A DNA stretch of 60,000 nucleotides from Hydractinia symbiolongicarpus (Eukaryota; Cnidaria; Hydrozoa; Anthoathecata; Hydractiniidae), in contig NC_079876.1 of NCBI RefSeq assembly GCF_029227915.1, positions 15,936,001 to 15,996,000 of the forward strand, written 5' to 3'. Shown piece by piece: positions 39,601 through 49,346 of the stretch. The translations under genes were made by a program, and so were the position numbers. Each line of letters opens with the position of its first letter. The first letter of the stretch is position 1. The notes under the pieces were generated by a model that worked only from the letters and a program-made list of their open reading frames with translations, was not told the origin of the DNA and did not search any database.

Positions 39601-42600
39601 TGTGTTTTACAGGTACAGGTTTGAAGTCGCGCGTGGAATCGATTAGAACACATGGCGGTATGGTTATTAAAAAACTAAAGGTATGTGAAAAAAATAGTTT
39701 CAATTTAAACGCATCTGGATTCGACCATGTTCTTCTTAAGAAAAAACAGACGTCTCTCGTTGTTCCTTTATTGGCTAGAACGCTGTAATGTTTAGGAGAA
39801 AACTCAAGCAACCTACACTGACATGGACAATTGGTTGGGAAAAAGATTTTTGGAAGAAATGGAGAGGTAGACATGCTTTGTTTATTTTTAGTGTGAAAAA
39901 GTTTAACTTATGTGATTTAATAAAAAGGGATTTCGGAGTGAAAATTTTCGAGTAATATTCTCGAGTGAGAATTTTCGAGTGGAATGTCTACCAGCCACCC
40001 AAAAAATATTGAGCGACAAAAGTTTTGCTTCTTTATATCTACAAGTGTGTGAACACATAAAATCAAGAGCAGCTACTTCCTTGGAAGGTAGTTATCCGAA
40101 AGGAGATTAAAGAATTTCCTAGTCTCCTCGTTGACATAGATGATTGCATGTCCTTTTATAAGAACATTCTGAATAGTCAAGTACCGTAAGCTCTAGTTTA
40201 TTAATGTGTTTCTGTTGCCATGACAATGCGGTAATTATTATGAGGACTAGTTGTTAACCCGCGGTATGATCTGCAGGCTCGCTGTCAGCAAATTATTCAC
40301 TCTGCAGTTTTGTTTTCTTTTCATAAGTTTCTTGGTCTATCTTTTTTAAACCTGCTTCCAATAAAAAATGAAATTATTATTAATTTTTGTTTTTAGCATT
40401 TCCAAAATGGCTGACGTGATTCGGCAAAACATCGAAAATGAATGCCAATTGCAAGATGCTGTCATATTGGAAGATAAAGAGTTTTTCATTGACGACGTAA
40501 GTTGCACTATATCGAGACTTGTAGTCAGCCTCCTTTTCCGTTTATTGACCCGTTATCCGTTTTTTAATCCGCATTTAAATTATGATTATTGTTCTTCGTT
40601 TACTTCTCAGGACCTGCATGTATTTAAAACTCCGCCTCCACCACCCATCCTATCTCCCAGAGAAGAAAGCCAGCCCGATATATTTACATGTGTGCAGTTA
40701 CAAGGTCTTAGCAAGCATGTATGTATCGTTGTTTTGCGGCATACGTTACATGCGTGACGTCAATGAGTGGATATGTATCTAGCGAGTAAATTTATAACAT
40801 AGCGGTATCCTGACCCTTTTATGATACTGTCGCTAAAAACTTTGCCTGTAGCACTTCGGAGAAAATGAGTCAAGTGAGATCTGTTTTTTATCAGGACCTT
40901 TTTCACGATTGTCTCTTTTTATGTTTATTGTTTGTTTTTTTAGTTTAAAGAAATAGCGCCATCTGGTTTGGTAAATATTAAAGCCTTCGTGAATGTTGTA
41001 ACAGATATGACTGCGTCAACGGTGAGTTCAAACATTCACTTATTTTATCGTGTTTCTTTGTTTACTTTGATAAGGATATTTTGGATCCGCGAAAGCTAAT
41101 TTCCGCCGAACGTGTATCTTCTTATCTTCTTTTGTCCTCGAAACTAAATGCCGTAAAAATGTCTCCTTGAAGTAGTACTAATTGGCGGGACATGTCCGCG
41201 CGGTTCTTTGTGCATGTCTCCTTGCTGGAGAAAGTTGCCGTTGCGTTGAGATTTCCCGATTTCGTTTTTAACCAAAGTGGATCCAGGCATGTTTTAATTT
41301 TTGGCGTAAATCCTTAGCACCAGTGTTTATTAAAGGGGGCGTTAATGTAGGGCGGATACGGCGTGCTTACGGAATCAATAAACAATTAGCAGTTTTAACC
41401 ATTCTTGTGGAGTCTTATGTGCATATTTATTATGAAAACGTGTAATATATATTTGAATTTTAGGCTTGTTTGGAAACCGTTCCCGAACGATGGTTGAATA
41501 TCACTCCAACACAGGTGAAAGATAAGAATAGCTCTCGCCATAGTGGATGAATTGTGTGAAGAGCTTATAATACTTTTAAAATTATTTACAGTTGTCTCGT
41601 ATTTTAAATAGCTAAGCGTTAACCTTTATCGCATAAAGGAAGTTTGCACCGTCTAAGAGCTGGAGTTCATTTAAATTTGATTTTTCATGATTGTTTCCTT
41701 CGTAACAATCACATTCTGATGACGTTTGTTTAGGGTATTTCAATTTTTATTTTAAGTTGGGAACGATAACATCAGAGCTAACGATTAACAATGAATACAT
41801 TAACTGGAAAGAATTCATGGTTTATCTGTCTGTTCCATACCCTATACCCTCAGCAAATGATTTGAGAAATGCTGTGACGGGGTATCAATCAGCTGATCCA
41901 ACTTCTTCTGGTGTCATTACTGATACAGACTATCAACAGGTAGTTAGCAAGCACTTATGCCTGGATCTGCTCAAACACTCTAATGCAATGTTCTCAATTT
42001 TACAGGAGACTGTGACACTCCTTTTCACTCGTACTAGAGTTTTTTCGGCTTAAAAAGATTTTATTATCCCAAACATAAATTTCTTGACCTGAAGTATCTA
42101 TCTGGGCTAAAAGTGGTTTTCATCTTAAAATCCGATTTGAGAAATACTTGACCCGGTTTAGTATGTTTTTAACGTAATTACTTTAAATCCGATTTGAAAA
42201 ATACTTGACCCGGTTTAGTATGTTTTATGACGTAATTACTTGAAACCTGATTTAATATATACGTGACCCGGTTTAGAATGTTTTTTAAATTGCTTGAAGT
42301 CCGATTTAAAGAAATACATGACCCGAATTAGTATGTTTTATAAAGTGATTACTGTATATAGATTCCGATTTGGTTGGAAGAACAAGGTGAACATCTGGAA
42401 GAGAAATACGACAGAGCGAAGAATCTTAAACAGGTATTCGTTTCACGGATCTCATGCCACTGTGGAGTCCGGAGAGTTATGCATTCATCAGGGAATTGTC
42501 CTTAGTGTGCAATCATTATGTTTTGGTATCAGTGATAAGTTCTAGAATTCACTTTACGTAACAATTTTTATGGACGGTTTATTTAATTTAAAACGTTTTA

Positions 42601-43276
42601 TCAGGTTAGAAACTTTGGATATGTCAACAGATTTTTCCAAGAAAGGGCTGAAAATAATGAATTATTCACTAATATTTTGTCGTGCCTAAAAGGTTCATTT
42701 TATATTGAGTAAATGCATATTTTAGATTTTCTTCGAAATCTTCTCATTCGAAACATGTGAAGGAGATCTACTCAACTACAAAGACATGGTAAGTGAAATT
42801 TCCATTTCACGCCGCCGTGTGTCATCATAACAAGACAACCGCTGGATTTTCTTAACTTTAAACCTTTCGTTGTAAAAAAAAGTTTGTTAAATCCAGGTGT
42901 GTTTAGAATGCTCTTTCTATGTCGATAGCCAAGTAAAATTGTTTTACACGAGGATTGGGAATTTCTTGAAACTGCTCATAGCTTGTATGACCATGATTGT
43001 AAAAACTTTTGACAGCATGTGAGGCCACAGTTTACCTCAATACTTTTAATATTTTAGCTGCTTTATTTCGTGACGAGTGATGATGCACTGGATGGTTTGT
43101 TGACTGCTTTAAGTATTGTGTCCGGGCTAACTCTACCAGATGCTCACTTACTAAGAGGATTATCTTCTGACAGTCAGGTTAGTATAGACAACAAGAAGCT
43201 ATGTTTTGTAGTATTGGCCTTAAAAACTCAGGAAAATCTTGTAAATCACATTTTAACGAGAAAAGATTGCATCTAA
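16726..43276 (+). CDS. SPEF2: Sperm flagellar protein 2 (55 exons, about 1804 aa)
   Basis: SPEF2 (KPL2; CPC1 in Chlamydomonas) is a component of the C1b projection of the axonemal central pair, needed for motile cilia and sperm tails. Reading GT-AG exons gives a continuous frame across 55 exons, phases compatible at each junction, close to the 1822 aa of human SPEF2. Order: CH-like domain (aa 1 to about 110), coiled coil (about 139-500), adenylate kinase-like domain (about 565-900), a low-complexity Pro/Glu/Lys linker (about 930-1060), and a conserved C-terminal half with an EF-hand-like segment. The start MSEILCRWLNED matches the family N-terminus. The end is the least certain part: the last exon is read through a possible donor at 43178 to a stop at 43276, which leaves off a tail present in human. 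Exon coordinates are given in the five segment entries. Confidence 0.93.
19479..23922 (+). other. SPEF2: SPEF2 exons 6-20: charged coiled-coil region
   Basis: Exons 19479-19585, 19671-19734, 19911-19997, 20082-20129, 20481-20566, 20651-20729, 21095-21163, 21614-21676, 21755-21873, 22204-22273, 22344-22469, 22953-23014, 23182-23254, 23636-23728, 23812-23922 (aa 139-557). They are rich in Glu/Lys/Arg/Gln heptads. The block LMRQSQMERRIAVQLMHVRH followed by EKEV is almost identical to human SPEF2, and the DFQDALEREA, YENP and VGEW motifs are in register. Confidence 0.92.
24884..24936. repeat. TA microsatellite
   Basis: A nearly uninterrupted run of TA with short ACTATATA and TTGCTATATA variants, in the 1.4-kb SPEF2 intron between exons 20 and 21. 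Confidence 0.9.
25300..29403 (+). other. SPEF2: SPEF2 exons 21-30: adenylate kinase-like domain
   Basis: Exons 25300-25402, 25571-25668, 25972-26104, 26782-26927, 27028-27134, 27663-27726, 27954-28064, 28622-28709, 28837-28972, 29312-29403. The Walker A loop is GKFFSGKT (aa 576-583). An acidic, low-complexity insertion (exons 23-24) sits where the NMP-binding part should be. WIIDGFPMNIQQAKLLEKAL (from about aa 761) holds the Asp-Gly-Phe-Pro motif, and VVVLFDVSDEVVLRRAEGRS is followed by a LID-like segment, DPETGEEFHEEFNPPPEG. FQDNWPKLEKWF follows, as in human. The nucleotide-binding loop, the Arg pair and LID residues are all present, so catalysis is possible but not shown. Confidence 0.9.
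27361..27600 (+). mobile_element. tRNA-headed SINE, copy A
   Basis: The head has a tRNA-like 3' half (GAGTTCGCTTCGTAATCA, then B box GGTTCAGTTC). A body with TTTAGCAAGTG, ACCATAGC and GGGTCAACCCATG follows, then a 3' part with ACACAGGACCCACATTGATA and CACTGAAGTGGCTATATC, ending in an AT-rich ATAATAATA tail. It lies in the SPEF2 intron between exons 25 and 26, same orientation as the gene. Copy B at 29427-29690 aligns along the whole length. Confidence 0.8.
29427..29690 (+). mobile_element. tRNA-headed SINE, copy B
   Basis: Same family as copy A at 27361-27600. The head has GGAGTTCGCTTCGTAATCAC and B box GGTTCAGTCC; the body has TTTAGCAAG, ACATAGCTACAAGCCAACCC, CCATGTGAGAG and ACACAGGACCCACGTTGATA; the tail is AATTATAATAATTATAAT. 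It starts about 24 bp after the exon 30 donor of SPEF2. The local open frame 29313-29579 runs from the exon through the SINE and is not a gene. Confidence 0.8.
30545..30840. repeat. AAACGCCCC-type low-copy repeat
   Basis: Just upstream of SPEF2 exon 31, the words TAATAAACGCCCCTGC, TATTAAACGCCCCCC, TTAACGCCCCCTC and ATAAACGCCTGGGGCG recur within 300 bp, with a run of C. Two related words in inverted orientation (TTATTAAAGGGGGCGTTAAT) lie near 41327. It is probably a decayed repeat family; I could not define borders. Confidence 0.5.
30872..34142 (+). other. SPEF2: SPEF2 exons 31-36: low-complexity linker
   Basis: Exons 30872-30921, 31156-31194, 31302-31335, 33020-33178, 33665-33772, 34027-34142 (about aa 917-1085). 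Two very short exons (39 and 34 bp) precede Pro/Glu/Lys- and then Lys/Ser-rich coding, including long Lys and Ser runs, ending with EPGDDDWVYVEQPIDE. That end matches the human block around GSEEWVYVNEPVPEE, which anchors the frame. The linker in human is also Lys/Pro-rich but has no alignable sequence. Confidence 0.85.
31700..33010. other. SPEF2 intron 33, nothing recognised
   Basis: The longest SPEF2 intron (1.68 kb, 31336-33019). It is AT-rich with no TIR element, SINE or conserved exon visible, apart from a spurious open frame at 31458-31700. Confidence 0.4.
34446..34472. repeat. AATG microsatellite
   Basis: Five near-perfect ATGA units directly upstream of the acceptor of SPEF2 exon 38. 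Confidence 0.8.
37728..37870. repeat. Polypyrimidine (CTTC-type) microsatellite
   Basis: An imperfect array of CCTTCCTTTAG and TCTTTCTTCCGC words, with virtually no purines for over 100 bases, in the SPEF2 intron after exon 43. Confidence 0.85.
38325..38405. repeat. ATTGTATCG microsatellite next to an SPEF2 donor
   Basis: TATTGTATCG and GCATTGTATC words repeat immediately after the exon 44 donor (GTTTCG at 38319), so the array begins within about 10 bases of the splice site. The reverse strand reads as ATACAATACA, giving a spurious minus-strand frame. Confidence 0.8.
38739..38950. repeat. Tandem repeat, unit about 40 bp
   Basis: The unit AACTTATCGCAGCTTCTGAA + ACAAATTTTAGAATTTCTCG occurs twice nearly identically (38750-38830), followed by shorter diverged TTCTCGAAAA(T/A)TACCGCAC units to about 38950, in the intron between SPEF2 exons 44 and 45. 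Confidence 0.75.
42127..42352. repeat. Tandem repeat, unit about 57 bp, four copies
   Basis: The unit contains TCCGATTTGA, AATACTTGACCCGGTTTAG, TATGTTTT and GTAATTACTT. Four copies, increasingly diverged, fill the intron between SPEF2 exons 52 and 53 and end just before the exon 53 acceptor (42361). Confidence 0.85.
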
Positions 43277-43370
43277 AGGGTATACTTAAGACATAAGCAG
43301 ATAAGTTTGACTTTTAAATTTGATATATTTAAATAACAAATATGTCGGGGAAAACGAGTCAATCGCTTGA
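43277..43370. other. 94-bp gap between convergent SPEF2 and NSMCE1 stops
   Basis: SPEF2 ends at 43276 (plus) and NSMCE1 at 43371 (minus). A plus-strand AATAAA lies at 43398-43403, inside the last NSMCE1 exon, and another at 43529-43534. A minus-strand AATAAA (43067-43062) lies inside the last SPEF2 exon. If these are the signals in use, the two transcripts overlap antisense in their 3' ends. Confidence 0.6.
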
Positions 43371-46300
43371 TCATCCGACCTTTCTGTACACGAGTGAAAT
43401 AAAACACCACACCTTGTCCAGCTGCACCACTGTCCCTACTTTTGGTAACTTCATAAGATTATTCTCCCACACTTCTTTACAGGAAGGACATTTCCGTTTC
43501 GAAGCATGTCTAAGTAAAACAATATGAGAATAAACACAGATATTCGTATATCAAGGAGAGAGGTCATAAAGTAAGGGAAGCTCTTACATATTTGTGAAGT
43601 TAGTAGCTGCACAATACTTGTGAATCTTGATACCGCAATTAATACACATGTCGCCCTGGTGTGAAAAGAAACACATACGTGAAAAATACAAAATATATAG
43701 AGGCATTTTAAAGAAACATATTAAATTTTGCATTCTGTTGATATGAAAATTTTTATTTGGCTAATTCGCGAATCCTTTAAAAACCTCCCTGTAAGCTATG
43801 TTAAAAGTTTAGTAAAAAAAAATATTTTGCTCCAAATTTTCCAAAATATATCCTACTATGTTTACGTTTAAAAATTTAAATATCTGAAAATAACGCCATT
43901 CATTCCTGCAACATTTCTGCACTAAGCAGTATAGAAAATATTTCCTTGAACATTTCCGTCTAGTTAATTTTCTTCCCATCGATAGAAATGTTTGACATTT
44001 TAATATTGCGTTCCTTTGGAAAAATTATCACAACAAAACCTTGAAGAACAGCCAAGGAGAAAAACCGTCTTGGAAACCTTAAAAGTGTTTAAAATTTGAC
44101 AGCCAGTTAATATCACGAAGAATATGCCTTTACAACTAAGGCTTTGCTGAGTGATTCAATCCGTGAGAATTGACAAAGGACATACCGATATGACAAAATC
44201 GTGACATAGAGTACATTCGTTTATGTGATCTTTAAATTTCATTTTTAAGTACTGGCCCAATTCAATGACAGCTCTCGCTCCCAGTGATATTTTGCCATGA
44301 TGCTGAAACAGATAAATAAAATTTGAAATTATGTAGTAATAAAATATTAACGAAGCTTGATGATGTCCACAAAAAATTTTTTTTAAATACTGGCTGTAAT
44401 CCTTTGGTAACACTTTTTAGGGCGTGTTCCGTTTATGCGATATATGTTCATAAAACTCTCTTTCACAAAACTCCTAGAAAACCAGTCACACAATATCTTT
44501 ACTACCTTACATGTTTAAAACAACCAGAATAATTTTTTAGATTTTGTTACACTTCACCTATTTCATCAAACTTTGATTTGTGACACACAACACTAATTTT
44601 CTCTCTTTATTTTATCTTCTAAAAAACCAACAATCCATTTAAAAAAAATCCAAACATTACCTCGACAAGCCATCTCTCTGATGAAAGCTGACTCAAAATT
44701 TCCTTAAAAAAAACAAACGAAAAAATATTTACAGGTTGTTAACAAAATAAAAACATTTTATAGAGGTGAAATCACTTTACCTCTGCTGCGTGTGTCGTTA
44801 TTCGTTTGGTTAAATCATGACCAGCATTGATTAAATCGATTGAAGACACTACACCTTCATCAGATAGCACAATAAGCTCAATCTAGGTAAAAGAAATTGT
44901 ATTTCCATACCCATAACTTTTTTGTGATAAATTTTCGCGAGAAATAAATTTCGCGGTTGAGCTCATCCGCGAAAATCGAGCATTTCGCGGATGAGTAATA
45001 TTCTAATATTTTGCAGGGACTTAATTCCGCACTTCGACATTTTTGACTATTTTTTTAGGCTGGCAAAATTAGCTCTCCGTTAAAAACAACCAGAAATTTC
45101 CAAAAAAAAATGATCTAACAAAAGTAGATTTTTTTTTTGTAATCGATGACTAGAGAAAAGCTTGTGGAATGGACATTTCGACCATGGAAATATTCTCATA
45201 TAAATTTCGTGAATTGAACAATTAATTAAAAATTTCGTGGGGACTTAAGTTTGCGGATTAGGCCAAAAGCCGCGAAATCCGCGAAATTTAATCCCTGCGA
45301 AAATTTATCCCAAGATACCAAACTTTGAATGATCGTTAAAAAATAAATAGCTATGCTGTACTTTTTAAGAAAATAATGATTATATAACAGTGATGGCATA
45401 ATATTATAAAAACTTTCAAATATTTAACAACAATGTTGGTCTTTAAATTACTCGCTTAAAATGTTATCTTAGGCTTAAAGTTGAATCAGTTTCTCTTTTA
45501 CAAACTCAATTTTTGTTTATACTTCTCTTGCCAGTTGGCTATCTTTTTGGGAAGACCGAATTCACCTGCTTGCTTCTTTAAGCTATTACACTACTTAAAA
45601 TCAAACTTTAGTTTCCATAACATAGAACAAGAAATGTTTTTATAAAACGTCTGAAATGTTAAAATGTCTTTAATAATTCCTGCTTTGCCTCCTTTTAATT
45701 TACCCAATCAGACTGGGCTGTTTCTTAATCGTTTTGAGAAGGATTTAGGTGCCCCGTTATTTACGATTGGGCAAGTATCAATTCCCTCGTAAATGTTGTC
45801 TGGTTAATTATAATAAACAAACTAAAATTGAACTTTTCTTGTAAACACAAATGCCTTTAAAGTTGCCAAAGTAAAAGCAAAAAAATATAGCATTAAAATT
45901 TCTGCGCTTTAAAGAGTGAAAACAGTTTCTTCTTTTATTGTGGCAGAATATTTTGCAATATTTGGTAAAAGTGTTTTGGCAATAATTTACTTAAAGGGAA
46001 CCCGAGGTACAAAATGATGTTGGACTTATATTATAGAGCTTAAAAAGTTAGCTAACAAGTCTTTTTAAATTTTTTAAAAAGCTCTTTTCGTTCTCAAGAT
46101 ATTCACATTTAAACAATTTCAGATTTAATTATGCTGCATGAATTATGATGTCATATTTCAGTAATAGTAAATTTGGACATTTTCTTTCATCAGTAAACTT
46201 AGACCTGTTAAGGGGTGTGCATTCAAACTTTATCAATGCATAAATATTATAAAGGTTAATTGATAACATAATTTTTTTTGCAAAAAATGGCACTTGTTTG

Positions 46301-48458
46301 CTCGTCCCAGGCCTCTTATTTTATATGTTCACTATATGTTCACTCACAAAATTTTAGAAATTGTAGAAATTAGACAAAAGGCTGACTTCATGATAATTGC
46401 TCACCACTTTCTTTATGTAATCAATTTCTTGTGGCAAAAAATTTGTTGCAAGCTTCGAATGTTCATCTTCATAGCAATTAACCTAAAATAAAATTATCAG
46501 TTTTAACAACACTAATGCTACAATTTAAAAAGTTAAAATTCCTGAAAGATTTGCGATGTGGTAATACTGCGGACTTTTACTTGAGACAGAACAACACGTG
46601 AAAATTTACAAGTATATTTCAGGTGTTATCTACTTTTAGATGTTCTGCATTGGTAATCTGTATTGGTGAGTTTAGCATTCTGTATGCAATGTCAACAACA
46701 CAACTGAACCATATTACATGTTTCTGTGGGTAAGTGTGTTCACAAGCTATTCTAGCAGTTGTAATAATTATTAGACATGAAATATATATACTAGTTGTTT
46801 TCTTGGAGGTTTTTCAAGAATCCCGTAACCCTAACTGGGAATCATAAATCAAAAACATTTTAAGGGGATTTGTGCAGGTGTAAAGTTTTTGCACAATTTT
46901 CCTAGCGAATTGTAGAAATTGTGAAATTTTGTAACTGCACGGTTTAACACCTCCAAAGTAGCATTCTCAAAGAATGATGCTATTATGAATATATACTAAA
47001 TATATATAAATTTGCTTTCAGATGAAAAGAATTCATTCTGGAAACATAGCCCAGAATACACTCGCTTGTTAATGACATGATAATATTTATATTATTCAAT
47101 CACAATGAATGCCGCCTAATATTTTTATAGGATAAATCTCCCCAAACATCCCCTTCCAAAAAAAAATCAATAAATCAATTTTATATTTATAGTTTTTTTA
47201 TTTGACAGTGTTTGGTTTCAAAAAGTAATCAAAAAAATTTTGATATTACTTACCAGTGCATAAAACATTTCTCCAGATTCTTCAGCTCTTCCTTGTCTTA
47301 ACTCCATCAAAAGTGGTTCTAATTTCTTGTTTATAGTTTTAACAAAACTAAAAAACTCGTCTGGAGGAGTGTCAACTATAACAATAAAACATAAACCGAA
47401 ATACAAAAAATGGTCTTTTAAAATTTGACTTTATAAAATTAAATCAGGTAAATTACATGTCACAGCACCTTCTAATACACTGCTTGTTTTTTTGCCAGAA
47501 GGTGACCATAAAAAATTTAAAACTAAATTTTAAGACATTCCAGATTTTTGTTCTGGACATTTTTTAGTACCAGTGGTTAGCTTGTAGAAAATTTTACAGG
47601 TTCACCCGTCATAAATATCCCAAACATTTATGTACGCATCCTTATATCACGAAGCAACATTTATTTGGCTTTTATATTTTGAACCAATTATGTCTATTGT
47701 AGGAGAAAAATGTAAGTTGCTAGGAAAAAACAACTAATCATGGAAATAATTCCCAGGAATTACGGAATTTCAAAAAAAGATTATACACTTAGTTTGTAAA
47801 GTTCTTTCTGAGAAAAGTCTTCCTGTAAGCTTTGTAAATAGTTTTATGCACCTAAAAAAAATGCATGAATTTAGCGCAGCATGATTACTAGGGCATCATT
47901 CCAGAACATCATGAAAAGGTTGTTGAAACTTCAGGGTTTTCCAGGACTAACTTATTCCAGGAATTATATACCTATTTTCTAGCTAGAGGTTGGATATTGT
48001 TTTGTCAATGAGCCCCTTCTCAAGAAGGAGATAAACTCCTAATATCCTGATTCGAATTATATTAAAGCTTTTTGTAAGTCCATTGAGCTAAATTTAAAAG
48101 TTAATTAAATTCTTTTTTGTAGGTTGTCATATAGGCATTCACATTATTTTCTTTATTGATTTTGGAGAAAAGGTAATTTTTTCAGGAATTTTCAGGTCCA
48201 AACTTTATAAGAAAACCATTCCCTTATCTTTGTATCTGTATTATACATTGTGAATTTTTACAAAACTTTGCTTGAAAGCTAAATAGTTGATACACAAAAA
48301 TAAATTTTAGTTCAAACATATGGTAAATAAGCTGTAGGCGCACCTTCAACTTGCTCTCCCACTTTCAAATATAACTGCAAAGCGTCATCAGTTAACATTA
48401 ACTTTCTGGAAATAAAAATTTGTAGGAATAGCCGATGTGCATCATTGTAGTTCTCCAT
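43371..48458 (-). CDS. NSMCE1: SMC5/6 complex subunit NSE1, RING E3 ligase (8 exons, 260 aa)
   Basis: NSMCE1 is the RING-like subunit of the nuclear SMC5/6 complex (with NSE3 and NSE4), acting in DNA repair and recombination. Minus-strand exons: 48458-48344, 47375-47254, 46482-46405, 44882-44781, 44702-44661, 44302-44186, 43655-43588, 43509-43371. Phases agree and the length nearly equals human (266 aa). The start MENYNDAHRLFLQIFISRKL matches the conserved first helix; then PPDEFFSFVKTINKKLEPLL, FYALVN, winged-helix segments, HHGKISLGARAVIELGQYL, and the variant RING: CTLCHDF, CINCGIKIHKYC, KRKCPSCKEVW. Seven Cys and one His are positioned as in the family. The tail after EVWENNLMKLPK has no match in human. 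Intron 6 holds a MITE. Confidence 0.93.
44922..45313. mobile_element. MITE-like element with CGCGAAATTTA ends, 392 bp
   Basis: The left end TTGTGATAAATTTTCGCGAG and the right end, inverted, TTGGGATAAATTTTCGCAGG form imperfect inverted repeats. The interior is dominated by CGCGAAAT, GGGACTTAA and GCGGATTAGGC words. It lies in the NSMCE1 intron between exons 3 and 4 in minus-strand order. No clear target duplication is seen, so the exact ends are provisional. Confidence 0.65.
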
Positions 48459-48954
48459 AATCTATACCTTGCATAAATACTGTTTCTTTGATCTAAAAAA
48501 TCTAAAAAGATGGGGCTGGTTCAGCACTCAAATAATAAAATTAAGGGGTTACAAATTGAGATCCTTAATCTATTTTGCCATATTAAAATAGTTCATGCCA
48601 TGCGACAGCAGATAGCATTTTTATAACTACAATTTTATAAACTCAGATGACTTTGGTGTATAGTCCATAATGAAGGTATTAAGTCTAATTAGTTGTTTTT
48701 AATACAGAGTTATGGTCTGTTAAATGTTAAAAATAGCGTGTACATTTGAGATTGTAAACTGATCTCAGCTTTTCTATGCTGTGTTATTAAAAAAAATAAG
48801 AGAACAGAGCAGGTGCGGATTCAGGGTTAGTCAGATAAGTCGCGTGACTAAGTGTAAATTTGACGAAAAATGTTAGCCAAGCAAAGATGTTGACGATCCA
48901 GGTGTTGCAAACGGAGGGCGTTAAAAAATCAGATTGTAATTTTTTTACGGCGAA

Positions 48955-49190
48955 AAGCCATGGTTCACAGCCCTCTCCAATTCGCCTATAGCGATGTTGA
49001 CGTCAAAGTTGTGACGTCGCTACCATATAGACTGAGAGGGTTGCAAATTATAGCTTACAGATTTTGACTGATTCATTTTGACTAATCAGTCACTTAGTCA
49101 GTCAAAAATCAAATAGCTATGGCCCGCAACCCTCCCCATCTCACCTAAGGGGCCTGTGACGTCAAAATCGTGACGTAATTTTCACACTCT
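48955..49190 (+). promoter_or_regulatory. Two diverged promoter-like repeats with CRE-type sites
   Basis: A block of about 85 bp containing GCCATGGTTCACAGCCCTCT and a TGACGTCA-AAGTTG-TGACGTCG pair (48998-49019) recurs at 49113-49185 as GCTATGGCCCGCAACCCTCC with TGACGTCA-AAATCG-TGACGTAA (49157-49178). TGACGTCA is the classical CREB/ATF palindrome. The pairs lie about 170-350 bp upstream of the ATG at 49347. Being a promoter is inferred from position and motif only. Confidence 0.45.
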
Positions 49191-49346
49191 ATGCGTAGTC
49201 CAACAATGTGGCCCGCAGCCAGCGAAGGAAATTTAGGTTCCGTACTGCGTGGTTACTGATAACCTGTTAGGCTATAGTTTTAACTCCCATCCGTCAGGAT
49301 TAGTCAAAGACTCACGCCTTTTGGCTTGGATTCTTTCCGTACTATC

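Larger units (their letters stand above)
34251..43276 (+). other. SPEF2: SPEF2 exons 37-55: conserved C-terminal half
   Basis: Exons 34251-34378, 34483-34549, 34981-35052, 35504-35726, 36765-36957, 37262-37403, 37605-37652, 38150-38318, 39026-39130, 39613-39680, 39796-39866, 40397-40496, 40611-40718, 40944-41021, 41464-41514, 41757-41939, 42362-42433, 42726-42788, 43058-43276. Blocks in register with human: NFVEFLQRPD, NAKAELHQRVDDLCDVLWDI, FSRIPLI, EDKEFFIDD, INWKEFMVYLSVPYPIP, then a degenerate EF-hand-like loop (ADPTSSGVITDTDY), and LLYFVTSDDALDGLLTALSI. Human SPEF2 has roughly 150 more residues after this last block; only about 33 non-matching residues follow here. Confidence 0.88.

Noticed and set aside
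39488-39874. 128-aa minus-strand open frame
   Set aside because: It is antisense to SPEF2 exons 46-47; no domain.
48405-48480. An intron before NSMCE1 residue 19 (TTTCCAG acceptor-like site near 48406)
   Set aside because: Reading straight through gives MENYNDAHRLFLQIFISRKL, the conserved N-terminus, so no intron is needed.
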